From NCBI RefSeq assembly GCF_047495875.1, contig NC_092461.1, positions 63,972,299-64,036,298 of the forward strand: DNA of 64,000 nt, written 5' to 3'. The notes beneath the pieces are model-generated. The model was not told the origin of the DNA and searched no databases. It saw only the letters and a program-made list of their open reading frames with translations. Numbering within the stretch: the first letter of the stretch is position 1; the number at the start of each line of letters is the position of its first letter. Source of the DNA: Pithys albifrons albifrons (Eukaryota > Chordata > Aves > Passeriformes > Thamnophilidae). Of the stretch, positions 1 to 10,462 are shown in pieces. The position numbers and the translations under genes were made by a program.

Positions 1-1032
1 GTATATAAAGAGTTTAATGAAATTATTCTTTTTTCTTGTAATGTTAGTTGAATTTCAATGTTAAGCCATCCCTTCCTGAATTCCGTTTGTCTGTTCAGGT
101 GACTGACTAGCTGTGCCTGAGGAATGTCATCAGCACTTGTTATGTTGGCAGAATGAGATTTGTGTTCAGAAATTTGGTATTTTCTTAAGCACACAATCCA
201 TGACTCACAGGAAATCCGTTGGAAGAATAAGAAGAGAATGAATTGCATCTAAATAGAATTTCTGAAAGGGAAGATGAGTTTGATAGAAGGATTCCGAATT
301 CACTGACTTGTTTGTTGTAAATAAATCGAAGATGACTCTTAGTTGAAGACTGCTAGAGATCCTAGACCTAGAAGATTTGTAGAGTCTAACACTAGTGGGA
401 TGAAAAAGAGAAATACTTTTTGGAGTCAAGCTTAAATGAAGAATGGAGCTTTAGGCAATTTTTGTTTCTGGTTAGCTCTCTCTAAGACCTAGGAATAATA
501 TTGCCAGTATTTTAGACTGTAATGCTTTAAAGCTTGTGTAGTGTTAAAAGTGCTTTTGGCCTGCTTGTCAAAATGCCAAGGTTGCTTCTCCCCTTTACAA
601 GATCAAGGGCACAAAGAGGTAGTAGGATGTTCTTCCACGTTAAACGCAGAGCTGGGACTGCAGGCTGCCGCTTTTTTAAAAGGGATGTCTTCAGTAGCCA
701 ACGCTGGCCAGAGTGCCCTGTGATGCTGTGGGACCCTGGGGGGATTCCTGGTACATTCCAAGTGTCCAATAAAAATAGTTCTCATCCACGATAACAGGCT
801 TTCTCTTTTGCGGCTTTTAATTTCCTGCAGACTTGAAGTTTAGTAGAAGGAAGTTTTGAAAAGAGTAGCTTTCAAGTAATTATGCCAAAACCACTACTGA
901 TAGTAAACCTTTCAGTCTGACTGCTGGAGCTTTCTGGATTTCAGATTAGTCATGTCTACAAACTGTTTAAATTGTGTCATCTATTAAATTTTGAGATACG
1001 AAAACCAGTCACTGTTTACACTTTCATTTTAG
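1..1032 (+). other. MYBL1: MYBL1 intron (3' part)
   Basis: This is intronic sequence upstream of the first MYBL1 exon in the window. No exon for the earlier Myb repeats is visible, so the gene start and most of the DNA-binding domain lie to the left. The intron ends in a pyrimidine-rich tract and TTTTAG at 1027-1032. A GC-richer block at about 534-790 contains an AATAAA-like hexamer near 770 and short overlapping open frames on both strands; I could not assign it to any gene or repeat. Confidence 0.75.
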
Positions 1033-1216
1033 GACTGATAATTCCATTAAAAATCACTGGAATTCAACAATGCGAAGAAAGGTGGAACAGGAAGGATATT
1101 TGCAAAGTGTTATAAAGTCTGAAAGCGCAAGTTCTTCTGACCTTCAGACCCAGCCTTGCCTGACTATGGAACACCTGCACACTCAGAACCAATTCTGTAT
1201 GCCTGTTCAGACACAT
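1033..1216 (+). CDS. MYBL1: MYBL1 (A-Myb) exon: end of Myb repeat R3 and linker
   Basis: MYBL1 encodes A-Myb, a nuclear transcription factor. In mouse and chicken it drives male meiotic genes and pachytene piRNA precursor loci. This exon completes a split Arg codon and continues TDNSIKNHWNSTMRRK, the recognition helix of the third Myb/SANT repeat. Its Asn and Lys positions contact the AACNG core in c-Myb. The linker that follows (EQEGYLQSVIKSE) resembles A-Myb rather than c-Myb or B-Myb. Acceptor TTTTAG (1027-1032) and donor ACAT|gtaagt are good. The exon is 184 nt: one base plus 61 codons, ending in phase 0. The earlier repeats R1, R2 and most of R3 are outside the window. The family and paralogue call rests on the A-Myb-like downstream exons and the synteny with VXN and ADHFE1. 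Confidence 0.95.
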
Positions 1217-1441
1217 GTAAGTTCAAAATTCGGAATAATAAGTATTACCCAGTTTCAAACAATTTATTTGGTTTGGAACAAGAAATAAATCTGAAAGACT
1301 GAAGATCTGTTTAGTATTTTTGTGCTTTTATTGTAACTTAGGATTTATAAACCATAATAAATAGTTTATGTACAATAAACTAGAGATAATTTTATAGCCT
1401 CCTTTTGTTGAGGGTTTGAAAAATGTCTTATGTCTTTTCAG

Positions 1442-1516
1442 ATTCCAGCATATCAGTATGCCTCACCAGAAGGCAGCTGTCTAGAACATGCACCTTCATC
1501 TTCCAACATAGTTCAG
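1442..1516 (+). CDS. MYBL1: MYBL1 exon: linker after the DNA-binding domain
   Basis: This exon has 25 codons in phase 0, bounded by TTTTCAG and CAG|gtaaat. It reads IPAYQYASPEGSCLEH, matching the A-Myb segment IPGYQYVSPEGNCIEH as I remember it. It is a low-complexity linker between the Myb repeats and the transactivation helix, with no known fold. It continues directly from the exon ending at 1216 and joins the exon at 3105. Confidence 0.93.
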
Positions 1517-1888
1517 GTAAATTGTTAACAGGCTTTGTAAATTAAAGAGAATTTACTGCATATTATACAAGAAGAGTTTAAAGACTTGTATCTTCAAAAT
1601 GTCTATTAATCTTCATCATTCACCTAAATTTATGTAAGTTCCTCTATAAGTAGGCTTGCTATCCTAATTGGTATTTCTAGATAGAAAAAATGGAGCACTA
1701 TATATTTCCCAAAACATGGTGTTTGTGCTTATTTCTGACAGAAATATGGCTTAAAACAGTCTACTTGTTAAATCTTGAGGTTAAAATTGTGACCTGTTAG
1801 TATTACCTACCTTATGTGAGATTTAAAGACAAGATTTTACTACTTACCTATATCTATCTATATCTATCTCTATTTATGTATGTGTATA

Positions 1889-1957
<69 letters not shown>

Positions 1958-3104
1958 GAAAATATAACCCTCAAATAACTTACTGACTTGCACTTCTGGC
2001 TGTGCTTTTTTGTTCTCAGTAAGTTTTCATTCTTTCTCAGTGACACATCTTTCAATCAGTTGAAGATGCTCTTTCGCAGCATTCTAAATGCCAAAGTATT
2101 GAGGAACTTTAAAACAAATAAAAATTTGATGTATTATTTCCTCTTTTTTTGCTTCTTTGGACTTGCTTGGAATATGTCTGAAATTCCTTATGTGTTGCAG
2201 ACTGAATTTAGATCTTGGTTTCTAATATGATTCCCTGGAAGAATTTTTGTGAATTTGGAATTAGTAAAAAAATTATTTTGACACAGGGAGTAATACATGT
2301 TTTGTTTGTGCTAGATGTATTAGCAGCATTCTGCAGAAGTGTCTACCTAACTGGAAGTTTCCCTGTGCAGATCATTGTTTCATGTTGCACCTTCTTCCCT
2401 GGTTTGATATAAGAATACAAGTCAAAACAAAGCCTCATATGGCCTTTGACACTTTGGATTGCCCTACATAAAAAAGGATACTTGCTGCTCATTGAAGTAC
2501 CCTCTGAATTTGGGATTATAACTAGTTTTGAAACTCTCAGCATATGTATCCTCACTTACCTATATTTATAGCAATACTGGAAAGCGTTAAGGAGGTTTAA
2601 AACAAACAAACCAATCAAAACCAATTATTTAATTTTCTTTTTGGATAGTAGGGTGTAGAATTGCCTATGCAGAGACTCTGTCAGCAGGCACTGTTTTGAA
2701 ACACTTTCTTGCACAATTACTGAGGATAAATAACTCAAAATTTTAGAAAGCACATAAAAACACAAACACATATATCAATGTGCCAACATTGTTGGTTCTG
2801 TTAAAGATAGAACATAGTGACTTGAGTTGAAAAAGTGCTATAGCACACCTGCCATTTAGAGGCCATATTAGAAATGTGTTAAAATACTACCTTGCATGCC
2901 AATTTACCATCAGATCCATCTCCTGATAATTGGATTGTTTTGCTTGTGAATGATTACTGTACTACAAAATATGATACAACTTCAACAGCTCAGTTCCCTC
3001 TGTGTGTTGGTTCTTGTAAAAAATACAGCTGTGTTGTAACGTAGAATCTTTGAAGGGGTGGTGGTAGTGGAAAATAGTAATGGCTTCTTTCTTAAATTTT
3101 TCAG
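1517..3104 (+). other. MYBL1: MYBL1 intron with AT microsatellite
   Basis: This intron of about 1.6 kb contains TATC-rich sequence grading into a long (TA)n run at 1885-1954. No exon-like or repeat-like homology was recognised in the remainder. Confidence 0.85.
1885..1954. repeat. (TA)n microsatellite
   Basis: About 35 TA dinucleotides, interrupted once near the start by TATTAT, follow a degenerate TATC/TATG tract at about 1849-1884. The run lies inside a MYBL1 intron. It is self-complementary, so it is likely length-polymorphic and prone to cruciform formation and sequencing slippage. The apparent length may be an assembly estimate. Confidence 0.97.
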
Positions 3105-3209
3105 CAGCCATTTATTGATGATGATCCTGATAAAGAAAAGAAAATAAAGGAACTCGAATTGCTACTTATGTCAGCAGAGAATGAAATCAGAAGAAAACAA
3201 ATGTCTTCC
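3105..3209 (+). CDS. MYBL1: MYBL1 exon: KIX-binding transactivation helix
   Basis: The exon has 35 codons in phase 0 and encodes QPFIDDDPDKEK followed by KIKELELLLMSAENE. This is the amphipathic leucine-rich helix of Myb transactivation domains. In c-Myb the equivalent segment binds the KIX domain of CBP/p300, with a central Leu inserted in the KIX groove. The Leu-Leu-Leu pattern and the preceding acidic stretch are intact, so coactivator binding is probably preserved (inference from c-Myb). Splice sites are TTTTTCAG|CAG and TCC|gtaagg. The acceptor is followed by a second CAG, so a NAGNAG alternative acceptor three bases downstream is possible; it would drop one Gln. Confidence 0.95.
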
Positions 3210-4406
3210 GTAAGGACTGTAAATTTCTGTAAATATTTGAATATGCATTCCTGAGGTTAATCCTCAGCAATTCAGTAATGGTTGTTTGGTTTAGTGTGAT
3301 GTTTTTTCACCTGACCCTCTAAAATCAAACTTAGGTGTTGAGTTGTAAAACTCTATATATTGGAACTGAGAGAACTTATTTTTAGGGCAGTTATAACTTT
3401 CTAAACTGTGAAGGCAGCAGAAATATGACCAGCAATTTGGCAGTTCCTACGATCCAGGATTTTAGTCCTCTTCACGAGATAACATTTTTGATGTCACTGC
3501 CATTCAGTTTTGTAGATCATCTGCTCAATAGAGACATGCGAAAAATACAAAGGCTTTGCCCTGTTTGATTTCAAAATGTTCTGTAGATTATATTTTTCTC
3601 AAATTTCAGTATGAGTGCTTGCAGTACTTAATATCCACATTTGGACACGACAAACAGTAAATAAATATGCCCTGTACACAATTTATGTGTAAACTCAGTG
3701 GAATTAGGGTCACTTGCAGATGACAGTCACTGATTTCCTCAGAAGGCTGTGAACATCAGACCTAACCAACCCATCCATGTTGATCACTAATTTAAGTTAC
3801 AGGTGAACTTCCAGTTTTACATGGTGGAGCTATTCCTGGCATTCATTTGAAACAGTTCTGCTTATCTAGTGGAATCTCTTCTGTGGCTAGATTTCCAGTG
3901 AAAATGAAAATCTGTTTCTTGGGTACTAAGCAGTCTACTAAAATGGGATAACCATTTAGAAGTTAAGTAAACTATTAATGCAGAATCTACCTTAGAAAAA
4001 CAATCAGATCAAACAAGAAATATTTCATGTTCTAGAAAGATCTTAAAATATAGCTGTGTTCTGTAGTGAAGATAACTTCATGGTAGGCCAGTGTTCAGGT
4101 GTGCAGGAAGCTTGGATCAGAGATGGCTTCCAATACAACCCATATTATCTAAGTTATTAGCATGTATAAGATACGAATGAGAGGTAAGATAGAAATCTTC
4201 CACAATTTGAGAATGTTGATTATGTTATGTGAGGAGAAGACTAACCACATTAAATTGAAACATATGACTATATTTGAAAATGCAAAAATGAAGTTATGCT
4301 TAGTCTTCCCACACACTGCTTTTTTTTCTGCCTTGCAGTCACATAATTGATGCTCTTCAACCTCTTAAGTTGAATAAGATTAATGTATTTCTTCATAACT
4401 TTTTAG
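3210..4406 (+). other. MYBL1: MYBL1 intron
   Basis: This is a 1.2-kb AT-rich intron. No repeats or additional exons were recognised. Confidence 0.85.
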
Positions 4407-4640
4407 CAAACTGGAAGCTTACCTTGTTGGTCTGGAAGTTTTGTTGTGGAAGATTGTATGCCTAATACACTAAGTAGCCTTGAAGAACAAACAAGTGATT
4501 TCTACAGCATGGATGAGACTCGCATTACACCAGTTCAGCAGAATTCACCACCTAAGTATTTGGGTGTAGAAGCAAATAGAATGTTAACACCTCTACAGAC
4601 TATCCCAGAATTTGCAGAGACACTAGATCTTATGGAAACT
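4407..4640 (+). CDS. MYBL1: MYBL1 exon: post-transactivation region
   Basis: The exon has 78 codons in phase 0 between TTTTTAG and ACT|gtaagt. It starts QTGSLPCWSGSFVVED and ends TIPEFAETLDLMET. The SLP-SWSGSF and LQTIPEFAETLEL segments are typical of A-Myb and c-Myb, and the latter leads into the DPVAWSDV motif encoded by the next exon. The region is acidic and Ser/Thr-rich, with no catalytic function. It is probably part of the transactivation and regulatory region. Confidence 0.95.
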
Positions 4641-4959
4641 GTAAGTCTGTATTTCTTCTTAAAAAAGTGTTTATTTAGGAATATCAACTTAATATGTGTA
4701 AAATACTTTGAAAAATTGTGTAAAATACTCTTAAAAATTACCATATTTCATACTTAATCTGTCATTTTAGCCATATCGAGTGATTTTAAAAGAATTATGT
4801 TTTAAAATATTCAGTGGTTTAGGATTGTATGAAAGACATAGGGAGAAAATTCAGTATATGGCTTCTGGAGGTAGAGAGCTGATAGATTGACTTGGACATT
4901 GTGAAATAATCCTAGATAAGCTTTTGAGTGTTTTGAGTGGTTTGCATCTTGCCTCATAG

Positions 4960-5328
4960 GACCCGGTTGCGTGGAGTGATGTCACCTGTTTTGAGCTGTC
5001 AGAGGGTGTTGTATCCCCTGTCAAGCCAGCTCCAGTCAAACTAATGCGGCTTCAGTACAACGAAGGTGCTGCTGAGTGCCAGTATAATGTTGGTGTTATG
5101 CTTGACGGCAAAAACCACAGTAGCCTCAGTGGTGATGAAGAAACAGTTTTTTCAACGACTTCAAACTTAACAAAGTTCAGCAATCCACCTGCTATCCTAA
5201 GAAAGAAAAAGAGATTGCGTATTTGGCAATCACCAGTTAATGATCTGAATGATGGCCTGTGTAACGATGCCGTCAATGTTGCACTAAAGCGCACACCAGT
5301 GAAAACACTACCATTTTCTCCATCACAG
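4960..5328 (+). CDS. MYBL1: MYBL1 exon: start of C-myb C-terminal regulatory domain
   Basis: This is the largest coding exon here (123 codons, phase 0). It begins DPVAWSDVTCFELSEG, then has the VKLMRLQYNEGAAECQYNV segment and the FSNPPAILRKKKRLR segment that opens the vertebrate Myb C-terminal domain. It ends at KTLPFSPSQ, and the motif is completed by FFN in the next exon. Compared with human A-Myb as I recall it, the middle (about residues 60-100 of this exon) is the most diverged part. Splice sites are CTCATAG|GAC and CAG|gtgagt. The KRTPVK and TLPFSPSQ stretches contain SP/TP sites typical of cyclin-dependent phosphorylation of Myb proteins (inference). Confidence 0.96.
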
Positions 5329-5432
5329 GTGAGTGTTTTTCAATATGGCTAAACATGAAGACTGCAGTGGGTGGGTTATAAATTCTAAATAGTTTCTTCC
5401 TTAGTCATACATTGCAGTCTAGATAGATATGT

Positions 5433-5738
5433 AGGCAGTTAAATGCCTCCCTGACATCCGATCCCGTCAGATCTCGGAAGCTAAGCAGGGTCAGCCCCAG
5501 ATTAGTACTTGGATGGGAGACCTCCTGGGAAATGCCGGGTGCTGTGACAGTCCGGAGGACTTCACTGGCACTGTCAAAGCTCGCTCTGCCGTGGCAGATG
5601 AACTTCAGGACTTAAACGGTGGGGCCAGTTCTGTGCACGCTGTGCCTCACCTAAAATCCACTGTGCAGGCTTCAAGGGCACACCCATGTGGGGACAGTCC
5701 TTCCCAAATCTTCATTCGTGAAGCCGAGCCACACACAC
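5433..5738 (+). mobile_element. 5S rRNA-headed SINE, copy 1
   Basis: The first 110 bases or so are clearly derived from 5S rRNA: GATCTCGGAAGCTAAGCAGG at 5471-5490, then TTAGTACTTGGATGGGAGAC, then GCCGGGTGCTGT. These retain the 5S internal promoter boxes A and C. About 190 bases of unrelated body follow, ending in a short (CA)n run. A second copy with the same head, body and tail lies at 46402-46690. Near-identical 12-mers AGATAGATATGT (5421-5432) and AGATGGATATGT (5739-5750) flank the element and are the likely target-site duplication. The element sits in the intron between MYBL1 exons 4960-5328 and 6132-6274, in sense orientation. A microsatellite-like tail rather than poly(A) or a CR1-type tail suggests mobilisation by an RTE-type LINE; that is inference. 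Confidence 0.85.
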
Positions 5739-6131
5739 AGATGGATATGTCCAAAAACTTCCTAAAACCTCTGCATATTAAAAAAAATCATTAAATAATG
5801 TATTTCCTCTGTTTTGAAGACTGCTAGGGAGGGTGGCAGCAGCAGCAGAGACTTGGGTCTCACCTCAAACTTTCTCATGCAAATAGTTGTTGATAGAACC
5901 TTTTGTCTCTGTGACCTAATTAAGCAGTAGGGATTTTAAGGAGAAAATGAAGGTTTCAGCAATAAATGTTGCAATTGTCTTCTAGTGTAAGTCAAGAATA
6001 GTCTATTGAGGTTTGTCAGTAAAAGCCTTTCAGATATATGTATATAATTTTGGGGTTTTTTACTGTTTGCTACAATGGTGAGGCTTTGTCCTGTCAGGTT
6101 GCTTAGGTTGGTTTTTTTCTCTTGCACTTAG

Positions 6132-6274
6132 TTCTTCAACACTTGCTCTGGAAATGAACAATTCAACTTTGAAAATCCTGCATTTACATCAACTCCAATC
6201 TGTGGGCAGAAAGTTCTTATTACGACTCCTCTACACAAGGAAATGACACCACAAGATCAAAAGGAAAATGTGGG
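6132..6274 (+). CDS. MYBL1: MYBL1 exon: C-terminal domain
   Basis: The exon is 143 nt, ending in phase 2 (GTG GG|gtagga). It reads FFNTCSGNEQFNFENPAF, then TSTPICGQKVLITTPLHKE and TPQDQKENV. Joined to the previous exon it gives LPFSPSQFFNTC, one of the best-conserved motifs in the Myb C-terminal domain across A-, B- and c-Myb. The TTPLHKE segment carries further Ser/Thr-Pro sites. Confidence 0.96.
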
Positions 6275-6484
6275 GTAGGATTATTACATTAAACATCTGG
6301 TGGTGTGTGCTGCTCAGATAAAGCCAAACACTGTCAAGATCCAATTAAATTTTAATGCTATGGTGATCTTAATACCTGTTGTGTAAATGAAGGCATTTAA
6401 AAATAATTCTCAGATTAATTTTATTACTAATGATAAAGTAAAATATTGAAATTTGTGTTTGAACACCTTTCTATGCTTGAATAG

Positions 6485-6599
6485 TTTTAGAACTCCCACA
6501 ATGAGAAGATCTCTTTTGGGTTCAACACCGAGGACACCAACTCCTTTTAAAAATGCTTTGGCTGCTCAGGAAAAAAAATATGGACCCCTCAGACTTATG
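6485..6599 (+). CDS. MYBL1: MYBL1 exon: TPTPFKNALAAQEKKYGP motif
   Basis: One base completes the split Gly codon and 38 codons follow (FRTPTMRRSLLGSTPRTP, then TPFKNALAAQEKKYGPLRLM). This is the most conserved block of the vertebrate Myb C-terminal regulatory domain. Acceptor TTGAATAG lies at 6477-6484; donor is ATG|gtatgt. The phases agree with both neighbours. Confidence 0.97.
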
Positions 6600-8234
6600 G
6601 TATGTGATGATACTATTTCCTTTCTTCTTTGCTGAAGTCCAAATGCTCTTGTGGTTTTGAGGTACCATAAACCTCAGCGTAATCTTAAAAAGCATTTTCT
6701 TACTGCTGTTGTTTCAGTGGCATTCCTTATTGTAGAGAAAAACTAGAATGTAAATCAAAAATGCTTCAGATTTGGTTGTTAGACTCATATCCTTCAGTGT
6801 AGGATGGAGGCATTGTCTTCTTGAGTAGTAATTTGGTATATATAATTACATCGCCAGTAGTCTTAAATGTATTGGTTTTGTATTTGTGACTTGTTTTGAA
6901 TTTGTCTAGCCTTGCTAACCCTGTACCTCTTATGAGGTGGTTACCTCATAATTGTCTGAGATGTTAATTTGAATACTTCAGCATGCTATTTTGTCAAAAG
7001 AAAAATTGTAAGTGAGAGAGTGAATGGATGTGGGTTTTCTAACGGGCTAATCTAGTAAGTGCAAACTATTGTAGATGAGTATGACTGACTTTGGTATTTT
7101 AAACAACTTTCACATTTGACTTGAAAACTGCATTGTCTTTGAATCCTCTGGACTATGTAAGAGCTGACTTATTTTCTGGTTTTCATTCTTCTATAGTGAA
7201 ACTAGATGTTCACCACAGTGTGGTAAACTTAAATGACATCTGTAACTTTCTTCATTCTAAATCCAAAAATCTTAGTATAGCAGTTCATGATCCTCTGCTT
7301 CTTCTGGCTGTCACAGGAGATTTTTTGTTGTTGTTGACTATGGATAATGTTACTTCTTTTCTTCGTTTGTTGGTTCCTAATGAATTCAATTTTTGCTCTC
7401 TTCCTAGCCTAGCTAAGGTATGTTAATGCATAATAACTTTTGGAATTCAGTAGACATATGCTTTTCAAGTTCTGAAAAAATTCCAGCCAATATATATTGA
7501 CTACTTCTTTTCTGCAAACAGAGAGGGTAGCTCAGACTTTGCCACAGGGCTTGGCACCATCTGTGTTACCCTATAGATTCACAGTCCCTCACTATGCAAA
7601 TTGAGTGGTTTGGCATTCCTGTTTCTGTCCACTATTAACCTCCTGTTCAAAATCAAATTTTGAGGTCTTAAGGGAATTCGTCTCCTGTTGGTACACAAAG
7701 GAGCCATCTGTATGGCTTCTGTGAAATTCTGTCCTGTACTTAGAACTATCAATGTCTTATTCAAAGGTCTGTGTTAAATAAATGTGATATAAATTCCTTT
7801 TCCAACAAGTCTCATATTTCTAGTTCAGTATTTTAGTATGTTTGTATGCATGTATATATACATAAGTGTTTATGTAGGTATTTATTGTATATATATAGTA
7901 TTTTTATCCCTTTTATCAGTGGATAACCATTACTAATAAATGCTAACATAGTTTGTCTTCTTCAGTGCAACCTTGCATTTTTTGAGGCACTGTGTGCATG
8001 TATATGTTTTATCTGGCTATAAATAATGTGGAGTAAAATGAACTTAAAAACATTTCTGTAGCCTTAAAATGTAGCCCTGTGGTTTTTAACTACAGTAGCT
8101 CAAATCCTTTTATCTGCTGCTGTATTGTGCAAGATCTCTTTCCTAGCCTACATTAGCTGAAAGTAGAACGTGGTTAAAACTAACAACTAATAGACTTCCT
8201 GTATTTTCTTTTTCAATTTTAATTACTGTTTAAG
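6600..8234 (+). other. MYBL1: MYBL1 intron
   Basis: This is a 1.6-kb intron. A 101-codon open frame at 7121-7426 has no recognisable homology, no splice-site support and lies between phase-matched exons, so I treat it as chance. A short AT-rich stretch at about 7850-7900 is simple sequence. Confidence 0.85.
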
Positions 8235-8351
8235 TCACAACCACTTGCCTTCTCGGAGGAAGACATTAGGGAAGTTCTGAAAGAGGAAACTGGAACAGAT
8301 ATATTTCCCAAGGAGGAAGATGACACTGTGTATAAAAACTGCAAACAGGAG
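8235..8351 (+). CDS. MYBL1: MYBL1 exon: acidic EEDIREVLKEETGTD segment
   Basis: The exon has 39 codons in phase 0: SQPLAFSEEDIREVLKEETG, then TDIFPKEEDDTVYKNCKQE. The segment is nearly identical to the remembered A-Myb sequence and is the strongest evidence for A-Myb over c-Myb. It belongs to the C-terminal negative regulatory region. The downstream intron is only 85 nt, with a clear TATTTCAG acceptor. Confidence 0.97.
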
Positions 8352-8436
8352 GTAACATGGCAGTAGTAATAAGAAATAGAAAACAACTGCTTTTAAATAA
8401 TATTTTACAGTTTTCCTCTGTAAAATTTTATTTCAG

Positions 8437-8541
8437 CACAACTGTTCTAAAAAAGTCAGAAAATCACTGGTCCTGGATTCACAGGAAAAAGAAGAGGTTG
8501 GTGCCCAGCACTTCACAGAAGATAATGGTTTGGATGTACAG
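8437..8541 (+). CDS. MYBL1: MYBL1 exon: KKVRKSLVLD segment
   Basis: The exon has 35 codons in phase 0: HNCSKKVRKSLVLDSQEKEE, then an acidic tail ending DNGLDVQ. The basic KKVRK patch is conserved with A-Myb; the C-terminal half of the exon is diverged. Splice sites are TTTCAG|CAC and CAG|gtaagt. Confidence 0.94.
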
Positions 8542-10282
8542 GTAAGTATTAAACTCCTGAAGAGCATCACTGCCAGCATCACTAATGTGCAACTGCGTAT
8601 CTTTCGTTCTGTGAACTGAAATAAAGTTTTTGGATTGAGGCTAGATTCATACATCCAGAAAGTGAAAATCAGTTTGAAATACTGTTTTAAGTACTTAAGA
8701 AATTCTTGAACATTGGGCTTGAATTAATGCATTAATTCTTCCTTCCAGGACTTCAGAGTAGGACTGGTAAAGTAATGTGAATGCTTTGGTGGTTTGCTAC
8801 TGTAGCAGAGCTGTTTCCATGCTGATTACCTATACACTTTAGCATGGGGAAGCTCTGTACTACAGCAGGCAGATGATATTTGCTCCTGTGCTTTGCATAC
8901 TTGGCAGTGTGGCAGGCGTGCTCTGAAGATACCTAATTGCATATGAGGCAGCATGTTTTGCCTGCTTCATATAGAAGGGCAATACTCAAGCATGTAGAAG
9001 ATGAGATTTGTGTGCTTCCTCTGTCTGGGGAATTTGAATACTTCTGCCTCAGCAATCAAAACATAAATCAGATATGGGGCAGTTTTGATCCCTCTTTCCT
9101 TTAAAAAGTTGCTCAGTGTTTTTTCAGTCTAATGATTGAATAGGTTACTCTTTAATCTTGTAGTTTGTAGGAAAACTTTGTTCTAATATAGTTCTTAAAT
9201 TAATGTATGTGTTTAATTCTGAAACTCTGCCACCTAGTGAGAATTCCCCACTTCCCCAAGAATATCTGTCTTATGAGGAGCAGCAGTGCTGCAGCCCTTC
9301 CAACCATAAAAAATTTGCCTGATGTTCTGTTAGTTGTGTCTTGTTACGACACAGTGTATCGTGCGTTACTGATGTCCAGGTTATTGAGCTAAAACCAAGA
9401 TGCACTGTGGTGGTGTTGCCCATTAAAGACATGGGACTGGGGAATAATTGCTTTTCCTCCATTTTCATGAGGAATACTGGTGCAACAGGAACATTGAACC
9501 TTAGCAAAAGAGGTAATTGTAGTATCTCATTTAAAAATGAAAAATGTACCAGTCCTTAAGTAGAAATTGTGTATCCATGTGACAAAAATGTAGGAGTAAG
9601 GTCTGAGGTAGAATAAATACTTAAATGTGGTTTAATGTAGTTTAATTTGATGTTTTGTAAGCAAACAAGTACTTATGCTATAACTCCATCTAATTTTACT
9701 CTTTAAAATTGCCGTATTCCTTTCTTCTGCTTTGGTATACTGAAGCTAGATTAATTTCTTTTTATTTCCCATAATCATTATCAGCATATAAAACTCTTCT
9801 GGAAGGATCCATCCAGTGCTTATTTCAGTTCTTAAAGCAGTCTCTCCCTGAAACTAATAGGATCTTATTTTTTTGACTCCAGTCTCCTTGTCCTTACTTT
9901 CACAATGGTTATGCTAGAAATGCATTACAAGCATTTTTCTTTAAAACTGTTCTGTAGTTGCTACTTTATCAACTCTTGCTCTTAACAAAAATGTTATTAG
10001 CTGTAGCATGGCTTTAGGGCAAAGAAACTGTCTACTCAGTAATACCTAAATCATGCTTAGCTGCTGCTTGTGGTACTGTGCTTAGTATTGACTATGGATC
10101 CCACTTACAGACTAGTTCTTCATATACTGCTCATTACTTTTTCTTTTCGGATTCTTTCCTAGGGTCTTTCTGATAGTATTTGCTTTGTTTACATTTTGGC
10201 TTCTCTGAACACAGCAGTCGAAGTCTTTTTGTATTAAATACTAATCTTTATTCCTGTTCCCTGCCCTCTTTTTTGTCAATAG
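8542..10282 (+). other. MYBL1: MYBL1 intron
   Basis: This is a 1.7-kb AT-rich intron. Short open frames near 9200-9560 on both strands have no recognisable homology. No interspersed repeats were recognised. Confidence 0.85.
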
Positions 10283-10462
10283 TCAAAAAATGCATATACC
10301 ACATCTTTATTAATGACACCATTGTTGGAAATACAGGACAACAGATGTAACCTGACATCAGAAAAACAGGATACAAATCGAGCAAACAAAGCAAATGCAG
10401 TAATTAAGAAGAAACTGAATGCATGTGCTTCAAAAAATGTCAAAATGGAGAAAGCTCTTCAG
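10283..10462 (+). CDS. MYBL1: MYBL1 penultimate coding exon
   Basis: The exon has 60 codons in phase 0. It encodes SKNAYTTSLLMTPLLEIQDN, then RCNLTSEKQDTNRANKANAV and a lysine-rich end KKKLNACASKNVKMEKALQ. TSLLM-PLLEI-DNRCNL matches A-Myb. The acceptor is good (TTTTTTGTCAATAG). The donor is CAG|gtctgg, which matches consensus only at GT and the exonic CAG, so it is expected to be weak. Reading through would add 13 codons (VWMQIILLVLLAG) before a stop at 10502-10504, removing the conserved C-terminus. Confidence 0.94.

Noticed and set aside
5453..5560. Functional 5S rRNA gene
   Set aside because: Only part of the 5S sequence is present, with substitutions. It continues into a repeat body instead of a T-run terminator.
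5513..5794. 93-codon open frame overlapping the end of the 5S head and SINE body
   Set aside because: It is the repeat element itself, read through into flanking intron. No start context or homology supports a gene.
7121..7426. 101-codon plus-strand frame inside a MYBL1 intron
   Set aside because: The flanking MYBL1 exons are phase-compatible without it, and the A-Myb sequence is continuous across the intron.
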